From: Candidatus Moraniibacteriota bacterium
GTDB lineage: Bacteria; Patescibacteriota; Minisyncoccia; CAIUEV01; JAHKAQ01
Length of the DNA stretch: 54,916 nucleotides
Assembly (NCBI GenBank): GCA_014729795.1
Contig: WJJI01000047.1
Coordinates: 1 to 54,916 of the forward strand
Reading direction: 5' to 3'
The number at the start of each line of letters is the position of its first letter. Positions within the stretch are counted from its first letter, which is position 1. Positions 9,297 to 18,644 of the stretch are shown piece by piece. The position numbers and the translations under genes are program-made. The notes under the pieces are model-generated. The model saw only the letters and a program-made list of their open reading frames with translations, had not been told where the DNA came from and ran no database searches.

Positions 9297-10940
9297 ATGG
9301 TTAATTATTTTGCTAAAACTAATTTTCGCGGTAAAGACCAGGTTTTTGGAATAAAGGAAGATGATCGACGACGACATATGTATATAATAGGAAAAACCGG
9401 AATGGGAAAAACTAACTTACTGCAAACAATGATTATACAAGATATTAATGGAGGCAAGGGCGTTGCTTATGTAGATCCGCATGGTGATACAGCCGAGGAT
9501 TTACTGAATTATATCCCAAAAGCCAGATACAATGATGTTGTTTACATTAATCCGGCAGACATAGAAAATCCAGTGGCTTTTAATGTTTTAGAAACCGTGA
9601 ATGAGGAGCATAAACATTTAGTAGCTTCCGGAATGATGGGGGTTTTTAAAAAAATTTGGCCAGATGTTTGGAGTCCGAGAATGGAGCATATTTTGACCTA
9701 TTCGATTTTAGCCTTATTGGATTTTCCCGGTTCAACAATGCTGGGAATAAATCGAATCCTTTCAGATAAACAATATCGAAATCGGGTATTGAATCGAGTA
9801 AAAGATCCTATTGTTAAAGGTTTTTGGGTAAATGAATTTGCTAAGTGGAACGAGAGGTATATGAATGAAGCGATTGCGCCTATTCAAAACAAGGTAGGGC
9901 AGTTTATTGCCACACCGATTATTCGTAATATTGTGAGTCAGACTAAATCGTCTATACAAATGCGAGAAATTATGGATCAGGGAAAAATATTGATTGTGAA
10001 TTTAAGTAAAGGTCGAATCGGAGAGGAATCCATGCAGTTATTAGGCGGAATGATAGTAACTAAAATGCAGTTAGCAGCTATGGAAAGGGTAGATATTCCC
10101 GAGCAAGATCGCAAAGACTATTATATGTTTGTGGATGAATTTCAAAATTTTGCTACTGAGAGTTTTGCAAATATTTTATCTGAAGCTAGGAAATATCGGT
10201 TGAACCTGACAATGGCGCATCAATACATCAATCAATTGGTTCATGAGGGTAATACTTATGTTCGAGACGCGGTTTTTGGTAACGTCGGCACTTTAATATC
10301 TTTTCGAGTAGGGGCTGAAGATGCCGAAGCTTTGGAAAAAGAATACGAACCTGTCATTGCGGCTAATGATTTGGTTAATTTACCAAAATATCAATTTTAC
10401 ATAAAGTTAATGATTGACGGAATTGCCGGGGATGCATTCTCAGCCGATAGTCTGTCTCCCATGAGTCCTCCTATTGGCAATGATGCTGAAAAAGTAATCA
10501 AGGTATCAAGACAAAGATATGCAAAATCAAGAGAAAAAATTGAAGAAAAAATTTCTCGGTGGAGCATTAACACAGAAAAAGGCCTGAAAAAGACTGATTT
10601 TTTAAAAAAACATAAAGACAAAAAAGATAAAATTTCAACAAAAAGCCTTAATCAGGATCAGGGCTCAAAAATAAAAAACGACCAATTATATTCATATCAA
10701 TGCAAAGAGTGTCATAAAAAATATTTACTTAAACAAAAATCAAAATCAAGCGATCAAGAGTTTATATGCCGAAAGTGTCAAAATAATAAAAAGAGCAAAG
10801 AGAACCAGCCAAAAAAGCAACCTTTAAAACCAATTCAGAACAATAATTCTGAAAAACAAGACTCTCGTATTGATCAAGAGCAGATTCAAGAATTAATAAA
10901 AGAAGCTCAAAGAGACAAGAATAATTTAGATTTATTATAA
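9297..10940 (+). CDS. VirD4/TraG-like type IV secretion/conjugation ATPase with C-terminal zinc ribbon
   Basis: Walker A 'IIGKTGMGKTNLLQ', 'VYVDPHGDTAEDLL'-like region, 'YYMFVDEFQNFATESFANILSEARKYRLNLTMAHQYINQL', CxxC…CxxC 'YQCKECHKK…FICRKCQN'. Confidence 0.85.
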   Translation: MVNYFAKTNFRGKDQVFGIKEDDRRRHMYIIGKTGMGKTNLLQTMIIQDINGGKGVAYVDPHGDTAEDLLNYIPKARYNDVVYINPADIENPVAFNVLETVNEEHKHLVASGMMGVFKKIWPDVWSPRMEHILTYSILALLDFPGSTMLGINRILSDKQYRNRVLNRVKDPIVKGFWVNEFAKWNERYMNEAIAPIQNKVGQFIATPIIRNIVSQTKSSIQMREIMDQGKILIVNLSKGRIGEESMQLLGGMIVTKMQLAAMERVDIPEQDRKDYYMFVDEFQNFATESFANILSEARKYRLNLTMAHQYINQLVHEGNTYVRDAVFGNVGTLISFRVGAEDAEALEKEYEPVIAANDLVNLPKYQFYIKLMIDGIAGDAFSADSLSPMSPPIGNDAEKVIKVSRQRYAKSREKIEEKISRWSINTEKGLKKTDFLKKHKDKKDKISTKSLNQDQGSKIKNDQLYSYQCKECHKKYLLKQKSKSSDQEFICRKCQNNKKSKENQPKKQPLKPIQNNNSEKQDSRIDQEQIQELIKEAQRDKNNLDLL

Positions 10941-10969
10941 ACAAAAGATTGATAATTATAAAGCTTAAA

Positions 10970-11614
10970 CTAGTCAATGTAGCGTTGTTCTTTAAGATAA
11001 GCAATGAAGTTTTTTCCTATGGTAGAGATTTCAAATCCATTAAAACTATCTTGATTAATTAAAGCGGATTTTTCCAAAATAAATAAGAAATCCGCTAATT
11101 CATGTTTTTGAAATTGAGAATTCTCTTTGTTTTGAATAGCGGAAAAAAGTTCAGCCAGGTTTTCATAAGTTAAGCTAGACATAGAAAGCATTAAAAGAAT
11201 CTCGAGCTGTTCGGAAGTTAAAAAGTGATAAGTTTTTTCAAAGTAAAGCGGCCAATTTAATAGATGTTTTTTTTGCAATTTTTTTTTATTTTCAAGAGCA
11301 GCTTGTTTTTGTTGATTAATACTCGGGGTTTTGTAAACTTTTATATTTTTAATATGATATTTTTGATTATCAAGAGCCTGATTTTTGATTTTTCTTAAGA
11401 TCTCGAAAAAATCTTTGCTAAAAGTTAAGATTGATGTTAAAAAAATTAATTGCCAAACGGTTAAAATAGTAATATATTCAAGGACCATTAAAGCGATTTT
11501 ATTTTTTTGAAGGGTTTCCACAGCTGGTCCAATTAAAAGCAAAGTTGAAAGAACTAAACTGACAAGAATAACTATTTTAAAAAATAATAAAGTAAAATCT
11601 TTTTTGTTATTCAT
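10970..11614 (-). CDS. Hypothetical two-TM protein with possible C-terminal winged helix
   Basis: Intact 214-aa ORF on the minus strand between two plus-strand genes; two hydrophobic segments then a charged helical C-terminus. Confidence 0.6.
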   Translation of the reverse strand: MNNKKDFTLLFFKIVILVSLVLSTLLLIGPAVETLQKNKIALMVLEYITILTVWQLIFLTSILTFSKDFFEILRKIKNQALDNQKYHIKNIKVYKTPSINQQKQAALENKKKLQKKHLLNWPLYFEKTYHFLTSEQLEILLMLSMSSLTYENLAELFSAIQNKENSQFQKHELADFLFILEKSALINQDSFNGFEISTIGKNFIAYLKEQRYID

Positions 11615-11732
11615 AAGGATTTGCTTATATTTAAGGCAAACTGCATCAAAACAAGAAATTGATTGGTTGTAAAATCCAGTTATTTTAGCTGATTATTTGA
11701 TTTTGGCAATAAAGTCGAAGTATAATTAAAAA

Positions 11733-12872
11733 ATGGGAGCAAGAAGTAAAAAACAAGTTTTAGTAGGTCTTTCGGGTGGAGTAGATTCAACCGTGGCAGC
11801 TTGGTTATTAAAAAAACAAGGCTTTTTAGTAATAGCAGCGCATTTTAATTTATTTGATGATGAGAGATTAGAGCAAAAAAAATATAACTCAAGCAAACAA
11901 AAATTGATTAAGAAATTTTGCCAAAAAAATTGCATTGACTTAAAAGTTATTAATTTAAGGCAAGATTTTAAAAACAAAGTGATAAATTATTGTTTAAAAA
12001 AATCTTACGCAGGACTAACTCCCAACCCTTGCGCGATCTGCAATCAAAGGGTCAAGCTAACCGGTTTGAATCAAGTTGCTCAAAATTTTGGTATTGAAAA
12101 AATAGCCACTGGTCATTATGCTAGAAAAATTTCCAAGCAAGAAATGGTTGATATGATGAATAATCAACAAATAAAAGAGTTAAATCCAAATGCTTTCAGT
12201 CAAAATTATTTTCTCGCTAAAGCCAAAGATACTTCCAAGGATCAATCATACTTTTTAAGCATGGTTAACGAAACAATTATTGATAAGCTGATTTTTCCGC
12301 TTGAAGGATATTATAAAAAACAAGTTTGGGAACTAGCTAAACAAAATGATTTATTACCAAATCAAAAATCAAGCGCAAGCCTTTGTTTTTTAAATCAAGA
12401 TTTTAAGGACTTTATTAAGAATAAATTGGGTACTAAAAAAGGCAGAATTATAAACATAGCTAATCATAGAACTATTGGCTATCATGAAGGTCTTTGGTCT
12501 TATACAATTGGTCAGCGACAAGGTTTAAGAATTGATCAAGGTGGGCCCTATTACGTGATCAAAAAAGATAATATGAATAATATTTTATATGTTTCAAATA
12601 TTGCGGACGAGCCGGAGCTTTATCAGAATAAAATTCAAGTTCAAGTTAAGAGCCTAGGTGTTTTATTGAAAAAAATAATTAACAAAAATGATTTTAATAA
12701 CTTAACCCTTAAAACCCGTTACGCGAAAAGTGAAATCGCGATAAAAAAGATAAACATTGTTGATCAGGTAATTCAAATTGTGACCAAAGAAAAGATAAGA
12801 GCGGTAACCAAGGGTCAGGTTGCAGTAATATATTATCGAGATAGCGTTATTCAAAGCGGAATCATTATATAA
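11733..12872 (+). CDS. mnmA: tRNA-specific 2-thiouridylase MnmA
   Basis: VGLSGGVDSTVAAWLLKKQG, TPNPCAICNQRVK, GHYAR, KDQSYFL, SASLCF, YTIGQRQGL. Confidence 0.95.
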   Translation: MGARSKKQVLVGLSGGVDSTVAAWLLKKQGFLVIAAHFNLFDDERLEQKKYNSSKQKLIKKFCQKNCIDLKVINLRQDFKNKVINYCLKKSYAGLTPNPCAICNQRVKLTGLNQVAQNFGIEKIATGHYARKISKQEMVDMMNNQQIKELNPNAFSQNYFLAKAKDTSKDQSYFLSMVNETIIDKLIFPLEGYYKKQVWELAKQNDLLPNQKSSASLCFLNQDFKDFIKNKLGTKKGRIINIANHRTIGYHEGLWSYTIGQRQGLRIDQGGPYYVIKKDNMNNILYVSNIADEPELYQNKIQVQVKSLGVLLKKIINKNDFNNLTLKTRYAKSEIAIKKINIVDQVIQIVTKEKIRAVTKGQVAVIYYRDSVIQSGIII

Positions 12873-12914
12873 ATCCCGGAACGATTTTTAAGCAAGCGTT
12901 AAACATTATCTCCT

Positions 12915-12942
12915 AAGCCCCTTTTTGATAAGGGGTTTTTAA
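12915..12942 (+). terminator. Rho-independent terminator after mnmA
   Basis: AAGCCCCTTTTTGATAAGGGGTTTTT stem-loop plus T-tract. Confidence 0.8.
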
Positions 12943-13056
12943 TATGAAATTTTTAAATTCATAATCTATATTCTTTTAAAAAACCTTCAGGTAGGGTATC
13001 TCAATATTGTTCAAACAGGATATTAACATGTTACTACAAAAAACAACAAAAAAAAT

Positions 13057-13085
13057 TTGACAAATAAAATTAAGTGGATTAAAAT
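13057..13085 (+). promoter_or_regulatory. Promoter of the mraZ block (TTGACA-N17-TAAAAT)
   Basis: TTGACA 13057-13062, TAAAAT 13080-13085. Confidence 0.75.
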
Positions 13086-13117
13086 GTAATTCCGTGTTTA
13101 AAAGTGGTTAAATGTGG
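13072..13117 (+). promoter_or_regulatory. Candidate MraZ-binding box array (GTG[G/T] repeats in 10-bp phase)
   Basis: GTGG at 13074, GTGT at 13094, GTGG at 13104, GTGG at 13114, spaced in multiples of 10 bp, overlapping the promoter. Confidence 0.65.
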
Positions 13118-13125
13118 ATAAATAT

Positions 13126-13560
13126 ATGTTTATTGGCGAATATTCTCATACATTAGATAAGAAGAATCGATTAGCCGTACCGGTAAAATTTCGCAAAGAT
13201 CTGGGAGATAATGCTGTTATAACTAGGGGTTTGGATAATTCTTTGCAGCTTTACCCAATGGCAGCCTGGAAAGAAATCGCGGTTAAGTTAGGAGAAATGC
13301 CAATAGGCGAGAGCCAAACTAGAAGCTTTGTGCGATTAATGTTGGCAGGAGCGGCCGAAGTTAGTCTGGATAAGTTAGGTCGAATATTAATTCCAGAATA
13401 TTTAAAAAAGTTTGCCGGTTTAAAAAAAGACACGAAAATAAATGGTTTGTTTAATAGAGTTGAAATATGGGATACCGCTTCTTGGGATAGTTACAAAAAT
13501 AGAGCTGAAAAAGACTCCAATAAAGCAGCGGAAAAATTGGGTGAATTAGGTGTATTTTAA
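13126..13560 (+). CDS. mraZ: Transcriptional regulator MraZ
   Basis: MFIGEYSHTLDKKNRLAVPVKFRKDLG and a second SpoVT/AbrB-like half AAEVSLDKLGRILIPEYLK; ATG 13126 preferred over GTG 13114, which is an operator box. Confidence 0.93.
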   Translation: MFIGEYSHTLDKKNRLAVPVKFRKDLGDNAVITRGLDNSLQLYPMAAWKEIAVKLGEMPIGESQTRSFVRLMLAGAAEVSLDKLGRILIPEYLKKFAGLKKDTKINGLFNRVEIWDTASWDSYKNRAEKDSNKAAEKLGELGVF

Positions 13561-13826
13561 TTGAAATTTGGTTTTTTGTTGATAATTGAATTTCAATTTG
13601 AATGCTCGGGAATAATATGAAAAGCAAAAAAAATTTGACAGCTGAAAATTGAATGAATTTTATTTTTTGGCTAAAACAAAAAAAATAATAAAAACTATAA
13701 AAAATACCTTCCGGCAAACAAGTTGATAAAAAGTGAAATTTTGCTAATTTAAAAGGTTTCATGCAAGTAATGTTTTAAAAAGCATAATTTAAAATAAAAA
13801 ATTGAATTAATTTTTAATTCTTTAAG

Positions 13827-14759
13827 ATGCAACAGCACAAACCAGTATTGATTAAAGAAGTATTGCAATATTTGAAACCGAAAGCGGGCGAATCAATAGT
13901 GGATTGTACTTTTGGTCAAGGAGGGCATGCATCTAAAATTTTAAAAAAAGTAAAAAGTAAGGGTTTGGTTTTAGGTCTAGATTTTAATCAAGACAATATT
14001 GAGCAATATAAAAAAAAGTTTAAGCCGCCAAGGAATTTGATTTTGATTCAAGAAAACTTTAAAAATTTAAAACAAATTTTGAGAGATCAAGAAATCGGGA
14101 AAGTGGATGGTATTTTATTAGATCTTGGATTTTCCAGTAATCAGTTAGACCAAATAGCCGGTTTAAGTTTTTTAAAACCGGAAATGCGTCTAGATATGCT
14201 GATTAATGATCAAGTTCGAGAAAAAAAAACCGCAAAAGACTTACTTAATCAGGCAAATCAGGTTGAATTAGAAAAGATTTTCCAAGAATATGGTGAAATT
14301 AAAAACAGTAATGTTTTGGCCAAAAGAATCACTAAGAGCAGACAGCAAAAAAATTTTGAAACTGTACAAGACCTTATTGGTTTTGTCAGAAACAACAAAG
14401 ATCTTTTTAGAAATAAAAGGATGAATCCTGCTACAAAACTTTTCATGGCATTAAGAATCGCGGTTAATCACGAACTGGATAATTTAAAAGCATTTTTAAA
14501 AATTTATTTGGATTGCTTAAAAACCAGAGGAAGAATTGTTTTTATTAGTTTTCATTCTCTGGAAGATCGAATGATCAAGCTAAAGTTAAAGCAGGACGCC
14601 AGTAATTGTATTTGCGCCGAAGATGAATTTCAGTGTAAATGCGACCACAAAGCCGAAATAGAATTGCTGACAAAAAAACCGATTCGACCCACACAGGAAG
14701 AGATAAGGATCAACCCTAGGTCCCGAAGCGCAAAGTTAAGAGCGGGAATCAAGATATAA
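13827..14759 (+). CDS. rsmH: 16S rRNA (cytosine(1402)-N4)-methyltransferase RsmH
   Basis: HKPVLIKEVLQYL, VDCTFGQGGHASKIL, GILLDLGFSSNQLD, FISFHSLEDRMIK. Confidence 0.95.
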   Translation: MQQHKPVLIKEVLQYLKPKAGESIVDCTFGQGGHASKILKKVKSKGLVLGLDFNQDNIEQYKKKFKPPRNLILIQENFKNLKQILRDQEIGKVDGILLDLGFSSNQLDQIAGLSFLKPEMRLDMLINDQVREKKTAKDLLNQANQVELEKIFQEYGEIKNSNVLAKRITKSRQQKNFETVQDLIGFVRNNKDLFRNKRMNPATKLFMALRIAVNHELDNLKAFLKIYLDCLKTRGRIVFISFHSLEDRMIKLKLKQDASNCICAEDEFQCKCDHKAEIELLTKKPIRPTQEEIRINPRSRSAKLRAGIKI

Positions 14760-14843
14760 CTGAATTCTTCAATAAGAACCTAAGAACTTCAAGACGTAAA
14801 CACGATTTATTAATAAATGATAATTAAAAATAAAATATTTTAA

Positions 14844-15239
14844 ATGTCAAAAATTGTTGAATTAAATCAATTTAAAAGCGGCTCCGGGAGTTTAAGAAAA
14901 CGAACCATCAAGCAGCCGATGCGTTTCGGGGTTGTTTCGGTAGGGTTTGTGACAATTTTAATTATTTTTATTTTATCCTTGGTTTATTTAATGCAAGCTA
15001 ATCGAACCGCGACTTATGGTTTTGAAATTGATAAATATAACGAAAGACTTCAAGAATTGGAGAAAGAGCGGGAAAAAATTGAAATTGAAGCAGCTCGATT
15101 AAAATCAACTAATGAAATTAAAAGCAACTTGGATAAATTAAATTTTTTACAAGTTGATCAGACAAAAGTGGCAGCTCATTATATAACCAAAGAATTAGCC
15201 GAAGCTAATAATAAAGATAACAATAACGATCATTTTTAA
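14844..15239 (+). CDS. FtsL/DivIC-like septum formation protein
   Basis: Short cytoplasmic N-terminus, single TM, coiled coil; position directly after rsmH in the dcw order. Confidence 0.6.
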   Translation: MSKIVELNQFKSGSGSLRKRTIKQPMRFGVVSVGFVTILIIFILSLVYLMQANRTATYGFEIDKYNERLQELEKEREKIEIEAARLKSTNEIKSNLDKLNFLQVDQTKVAAHYITKELAEANNKDNNNDHF

Positions 15240-15256
15240 TTAATATAAATAAGTAA

Positions 15257-16075
15257 ATGCCGGGGATTTTGAATAGATTATTAATTTTTTGGGCTAGCAA
15301 ACGGATAAAAGCGATTAATCCTGATATTTATTTAATATTTGATCAAAATAATAATTTTTTAATCAATATGACATATCAATTACTTAAAACCGATTTAGCG
15401 GGTTATCTACAGCTTATTAAAGTTAACAATAGCGAAATTGAGAAAAATTTCCCATCAATTGTTGGTAAATTATTGTTTAAGAGTAAAATAAAAAATCAAG
15501 GCAAAATAAGCAAGTTAAAACTATTGGTATTTTTGATTTTTAAAACCAAAGGCCAGCACAAGGAAAGCTCTAATAAAAAAGCGTTAGTGGTTGGGGTTAA
15601 CGGTAAAAATTTTAATTTTATTCATAGAAACTTAATTAATAAAAATCGGACCTTCTTTGTTATAAGCGAAATGAGCAAGATTTCAAATCAACTAAAAAAA
15701 CAACTACGGTTGGGGATTGGAAGCATAATAAATAAAATTGGCAATTATCAATTGCGACTGTTAATTAACGGAGATAACCCCGATTTATTAAGATTAAGCA
15801 AGTATTTAAACCCAAAAAAAATCATTACTTTCGGTTTAAGAGATAGCAATATGATTTATATCAAAAAACTTGGCTTAAAGGCAATAAACAGAAAAGATAA
15901 ACAAAATTACTATAAATTAATTTATAAAAAAAATTACATTCCGATTGTTTTAAAAAGAAAATTAAACCAACAGGGTTTAGCTGATCTAAGTGCGATCTTC
16001 GCAATTGGTTTCGCAAAAAAATTAAACATGTTGAAAATAGCGGAAAAAATTAAGCAATTAAGTTTTTTAAGATAA
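15257..16075 (+). CDS. Degenerate Mur-ligase-like protein (putative)
   Basis: 'LVVGVNGKNFNFI' resembles a degraded Mur P-loop, 'RLLINGDNPDLLRLSKYLNPKKIITFGLRDSN' resembles the 'NaDDP…fG' segment, 'LADLSAIFAIGFAKKLNMLKIAEKI' resembles the Mur 'NalaAiAia…lG' segment. Confidence 0.45.
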   Translation: MPGILNRLLIFWASKRIKAINPDIYLIFDQNNNFLINMTYQLLKTDLAGYLQLIKVNNSEIEKNFPSIVGKLLFKSKIKNQGKISKLKLLVFLIFKTKGQHKESSNKKALVVGVNGKNFNFIHRNLINKNRTFFVISEMSKISNQLKKQLRLGIGSIINKIGNYQLRLLINGDNPDLLRLSKYLNPKKIITFGLRDSNMIYIKKLGLKAINRKDKQNYYKLIYKKNYIPIVLKRKLNQQGLADLSAIFAIGFAKKLNMLKIAEKIKQLSFLR

Positions 16076-16977
16076 TGTTGGAATTTTGGCAAAATTTACC
16101 TTATCAGATTGACCCGGTTATTTTTAAGATTGGTGGTTTTAAGGTTAGTTGGTATTGGGTAATGTATTTGGTTGGTTTTAGCGTGGTTCTTGGTTTAACC
16201 AAGTTTAGATTAAAAAAACAAGGAAAAAATAAAAGAATTCAAACTAAAATTTTTGATTTACTTTTTTGGATGTTTTTAGCTGCGATTATTGGAGGAAGGC
16301 TTGGCTATACTTTGTTCTATGGACTAGAAGAATTCATGCACAATCCGATTTGGTTAATTAATCCTTTTACCAAAACAGCTGATGGTAATTGGGTTTACCA
16401 AGGAATATACGGCATGAGCTACCATGGAGGTTTATTGGGAGCTTTAATTGGAGCATGGATTTATACAAAAAAGAATAAATTAAATTTTTTAAAAATATTG
16501 GACTATTTGATTCCATCAATTGCTCTGGGTTATACCTTTGGCAGAATCGGAAATTTTTTAAATGGAGAATTATATGGTCGGGAAACTGATTTTAGTTTGG
16601 GAATGTACTTTCCAAAAGCTAATATCACTAGCAATCAAAGTAACTTGCGACACCCATCGCAATTATACGAGGCTTTATTCGAAGGATTGATTGTCTTTAT
16701 AATTTTATGGAACCTAAGAAAAAAAATTACCAGTCCCGGCGTGCTTTCTGCTTTGTATTTAATTTTTTACGGTAGCTTTCGTTTTTTAATTGAATTCGTG
16801 CGTGAACCGGATTCGCACCTTGGTTTGGTTTTTTTGAATTTTACCATGGGGCAGGTGTTATGCTCAGGCATGATTATAGCGGGAATTTTAATGATAATAT
16901 ATTTAAAAAATTCAGATTTTTTTAAAAAAAAAGTTAAGAAATTTGATTACAAGAGCAAATTTATTACTTTAGATTAA
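16075..16977 (+). CDS. lgt: Prolipoprotein diacylglyceryl transferase
   Basis: YWVMYLVGF, GGRLGYTLFY, GMSYHGGLLGAL, GRIGNFLNGELYGRETD, HPSQLYEALFEG, REPDSHLG. Confidence 0.95.
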   Translation: MLEFWQNLPYQIDPVIFKIGGFKVSWYWVMYLVGFSVVLGLTKFRLKKQGKNKRIQTKIFDLLFWMFLAAIIGGRLGYTLFYGLEEFMHNPIWLINPFTKTADGNWVYQGIYGMSYHGGLLGALIGAWIYTKKNKLNFLKILDYLIPSIALGYTFGRIGNFLNGELYGRETDFSLGMYFPKANITSNQSNLRHPSQLYEALFEGLIVFIILWNLRKKITSPGVLSALYLIFYGSFRFLIEFVREPDSHLGLVFLNFTMGQVLCSGMIIAGILMIIYLKNSDFFKKKVKKFDYKSKFITLD

Positions 16978-16999
16978 TTTTAAACATTAAACAAAAAAT

Positions 17000-17197
17000 A
17001 TGCATAAAAGCAAAAAACAAGTCCTTTCCCAAGAACAAAAGGAGATCTATGAGATTATCAAAAACGCGAGCAATTCATCACGCAGTCCGCAAGAAGAATT
17101 AAAATGCGAAGATAATTTTTTAAGCTGTAAGTTGATTTCCATGATTTTTGGTAAAAAAATAGGCAAAATTTACGTGGACATTTATTTAAGAACTTAA
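17000..17197 (+). CDS. Small hypothetical protein
   Basis: 65-aa ORF with ATG in an otherwise vacant interval; no family recognised. Confidence 0.4.
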   Translation: MHKSKKQVLSQEQKEIYEIIKNASNSSRSPQEELKCEDNFLSCKLISMIFGKKIGKIYVDIYLRT

Positions 17198-17303
17198 AAG
17201 TTAGGTAATTACAACTTTAAATATAAAAAATAGTTTAAATAATTAACATAATATTAAGTTTTGTTAGTGTTTAAACTTCAAAATTAAAAATTAAAAATTA
17301 AAA

Positions 17304-18137
17304 ATGGACCAAAAAAACAAAAAAGGTATTATTCGGGGATTAGGTATAATTGTCATTATAACTATCATCCTGATAGCCAATCAAGCCCGGGCCTTCAACA
17401 GCAAATGGAAGCCTTACTTTCCTGATCGTTATCAAAGAAGAGCGCTACAGGAAATAGCGGAAGAGCACGTGGTGGATTCTTTTAAGGATGGAAAAGACGA
17501 AACTTCCATGAAAAAAATTATTATGAATTACCACATTAAGTATGATACTATTAAAGGTAATCGAATTAGAAACGAAACCATAGAATCTGTTGATATTATG
17601 AACAATACGCTTTTATCAGAAGATATTCATGACGAAACCATAGAATCTGTTGATATTATGAACAATACCGTTAATTCAGCGGACATTGAGAATGAAACCG
17701 TGGCTTCAGTTGATATTTTAAATGGTTCCTTGATTCTTGATGATTTAGCCGCTGATTCGGTTGATTCTTCAAAAATTGTTGATGGCACAATTACTGATAG
17801 CGATGTTGCTAATGCAGCCGCGATTAGTTCTGATAAAATAAATTTTACTAATAATAATGTTAATTTGGGAACCGGGGACATTACCGCAGCTAATGTAAGA
17901 TCAAATAATATTGTTACCAATTCTGGTAATTTAAACTTGGATCCTAGTGGCGCAGCGACAGTTCAGATAAATGGTGATGATTTAAACTTGGCTTCGGCTT
18001 CAAACCTGATAATTCCTAATATAGGAAGTGATTTAACCGATGGAGATGCTTGTACAACTAGCGGAGCTTTGGTTATTGATTCTAGTGGAGAATTTTACGG
18101 TTGCGATGGCATTAACTGGCAGCAACTCGAAATATAG
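17304..18137 (+). CDS. Surface protein with N-terminal signal/TM and repetitive 'NETIxSVDIxNxT' stalk
   Basis: Hydrophobic N-terminus, ~20-aa repeats NETIESVDIMNNT / DETIESVDIMNNT / NETVASVDILNGS, Asn/Ser/Asp-rich low-charge C-terminus. Confidence 0.7.
   Translation: MDQKNKKGIIRGLGIIVIITIILIANQARAFNSKWKPYFPDRYQRRALQEIAEEHVVDSFKDGKDETSMKKIIMNYHIKYDTIKGNRIRNETIESVDIMNNTLLSEDIHDETIESVDIMNNTVNSADIENETVASVDILNGSLILDDLAADSVDSSKIVDGTITDSDVANAAAISSDKINFTNNNVNLGTGDITAANVRSNNIVTNSGNLNLDPSGAATVQINGDDLNLASASNLIIPNIGSDLTDGDACTTSGALVIDSSGEFYGCDGINWQQLEI
17572..17668 (+). repeat. Tandem 60-bp repeat unit inside the stalk gene (two identical 37-bp cores)
   Basis: acgaaaccatagaatctgttgatattatgaacaatac at 17572-17608 and 17632-17668. 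Confidence 0.9.
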
Positions 18138-18251
18138 AATTTGTTAATATTTATTTTAAAAAAATTTAATTTAATACGGCTATCTTGTAATTGGAAGGAA
18201 TTCATGGATCAATCGTTGAAACCGTAATTTAAAAATTGAAAGGAGTTGGAA

Positions 18252-18599
18252 ATGAAACGTTTAATAGTAATGGTAGTTTGTTTTTTTTTGGTGGTAGGAT
18301 TTTTAACCCAAGCTTCAGCTTATGAATATCCGCCGCCTTTTCGGATCAAACATATCAAAATTAGCAACGATACTAACTTTCACGTACGAGCATATTCTGA
18401 CAATCCCAACCAATGGCTATGTCATAATGGTCAGACCTGGGGCTACGTGAATATTGATAGTAGCGGTTTTGAAGCTAAAACCGCCGTAATTTTACTGGCA
18501 TATTCTCTCGGTCGAGCTGTGCAAGTAGTTACCGTGGGTAAACCTTTTATGGGTAGAACCTTCTGCCATATTGAAGAAATCAAAATTTTAGATCAATAA
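18252..18599 (+). CDS. Small secreted protein with signal peptide
   Basis: MKRLIVMVVCFFLVVGFLTQASA signal peptide; canonical AAAGGAG ribosome-binding site at 18238-18244; the ORF call at 18246 uses TTG. Confidence 0.7.
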   Translation: MKRLIVMVVCFFLVVGFLTQASAYEYPPPFRIKHIKISNDTNFHVRAYSDNPNQWLCHNGQTWGYVNIDSSGFEAKTAVILLAYSLGRAVQVVTVGKPFMGRTFCHIEEIKILDQ

Positions 18600-18644
18600 T
18601 TAGTCTAAACTATCCACTCTTTGTGAAAACGATTGATCCATTTT

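Noticed and set aside
17278-17306. AAAATTAAAAATTAAAAATTAAAA mini-tandem repeat before the stalk gene
   Set aside because: Low-complexity AT sequence common in this genome's intergenic DNA; no evidence of function.
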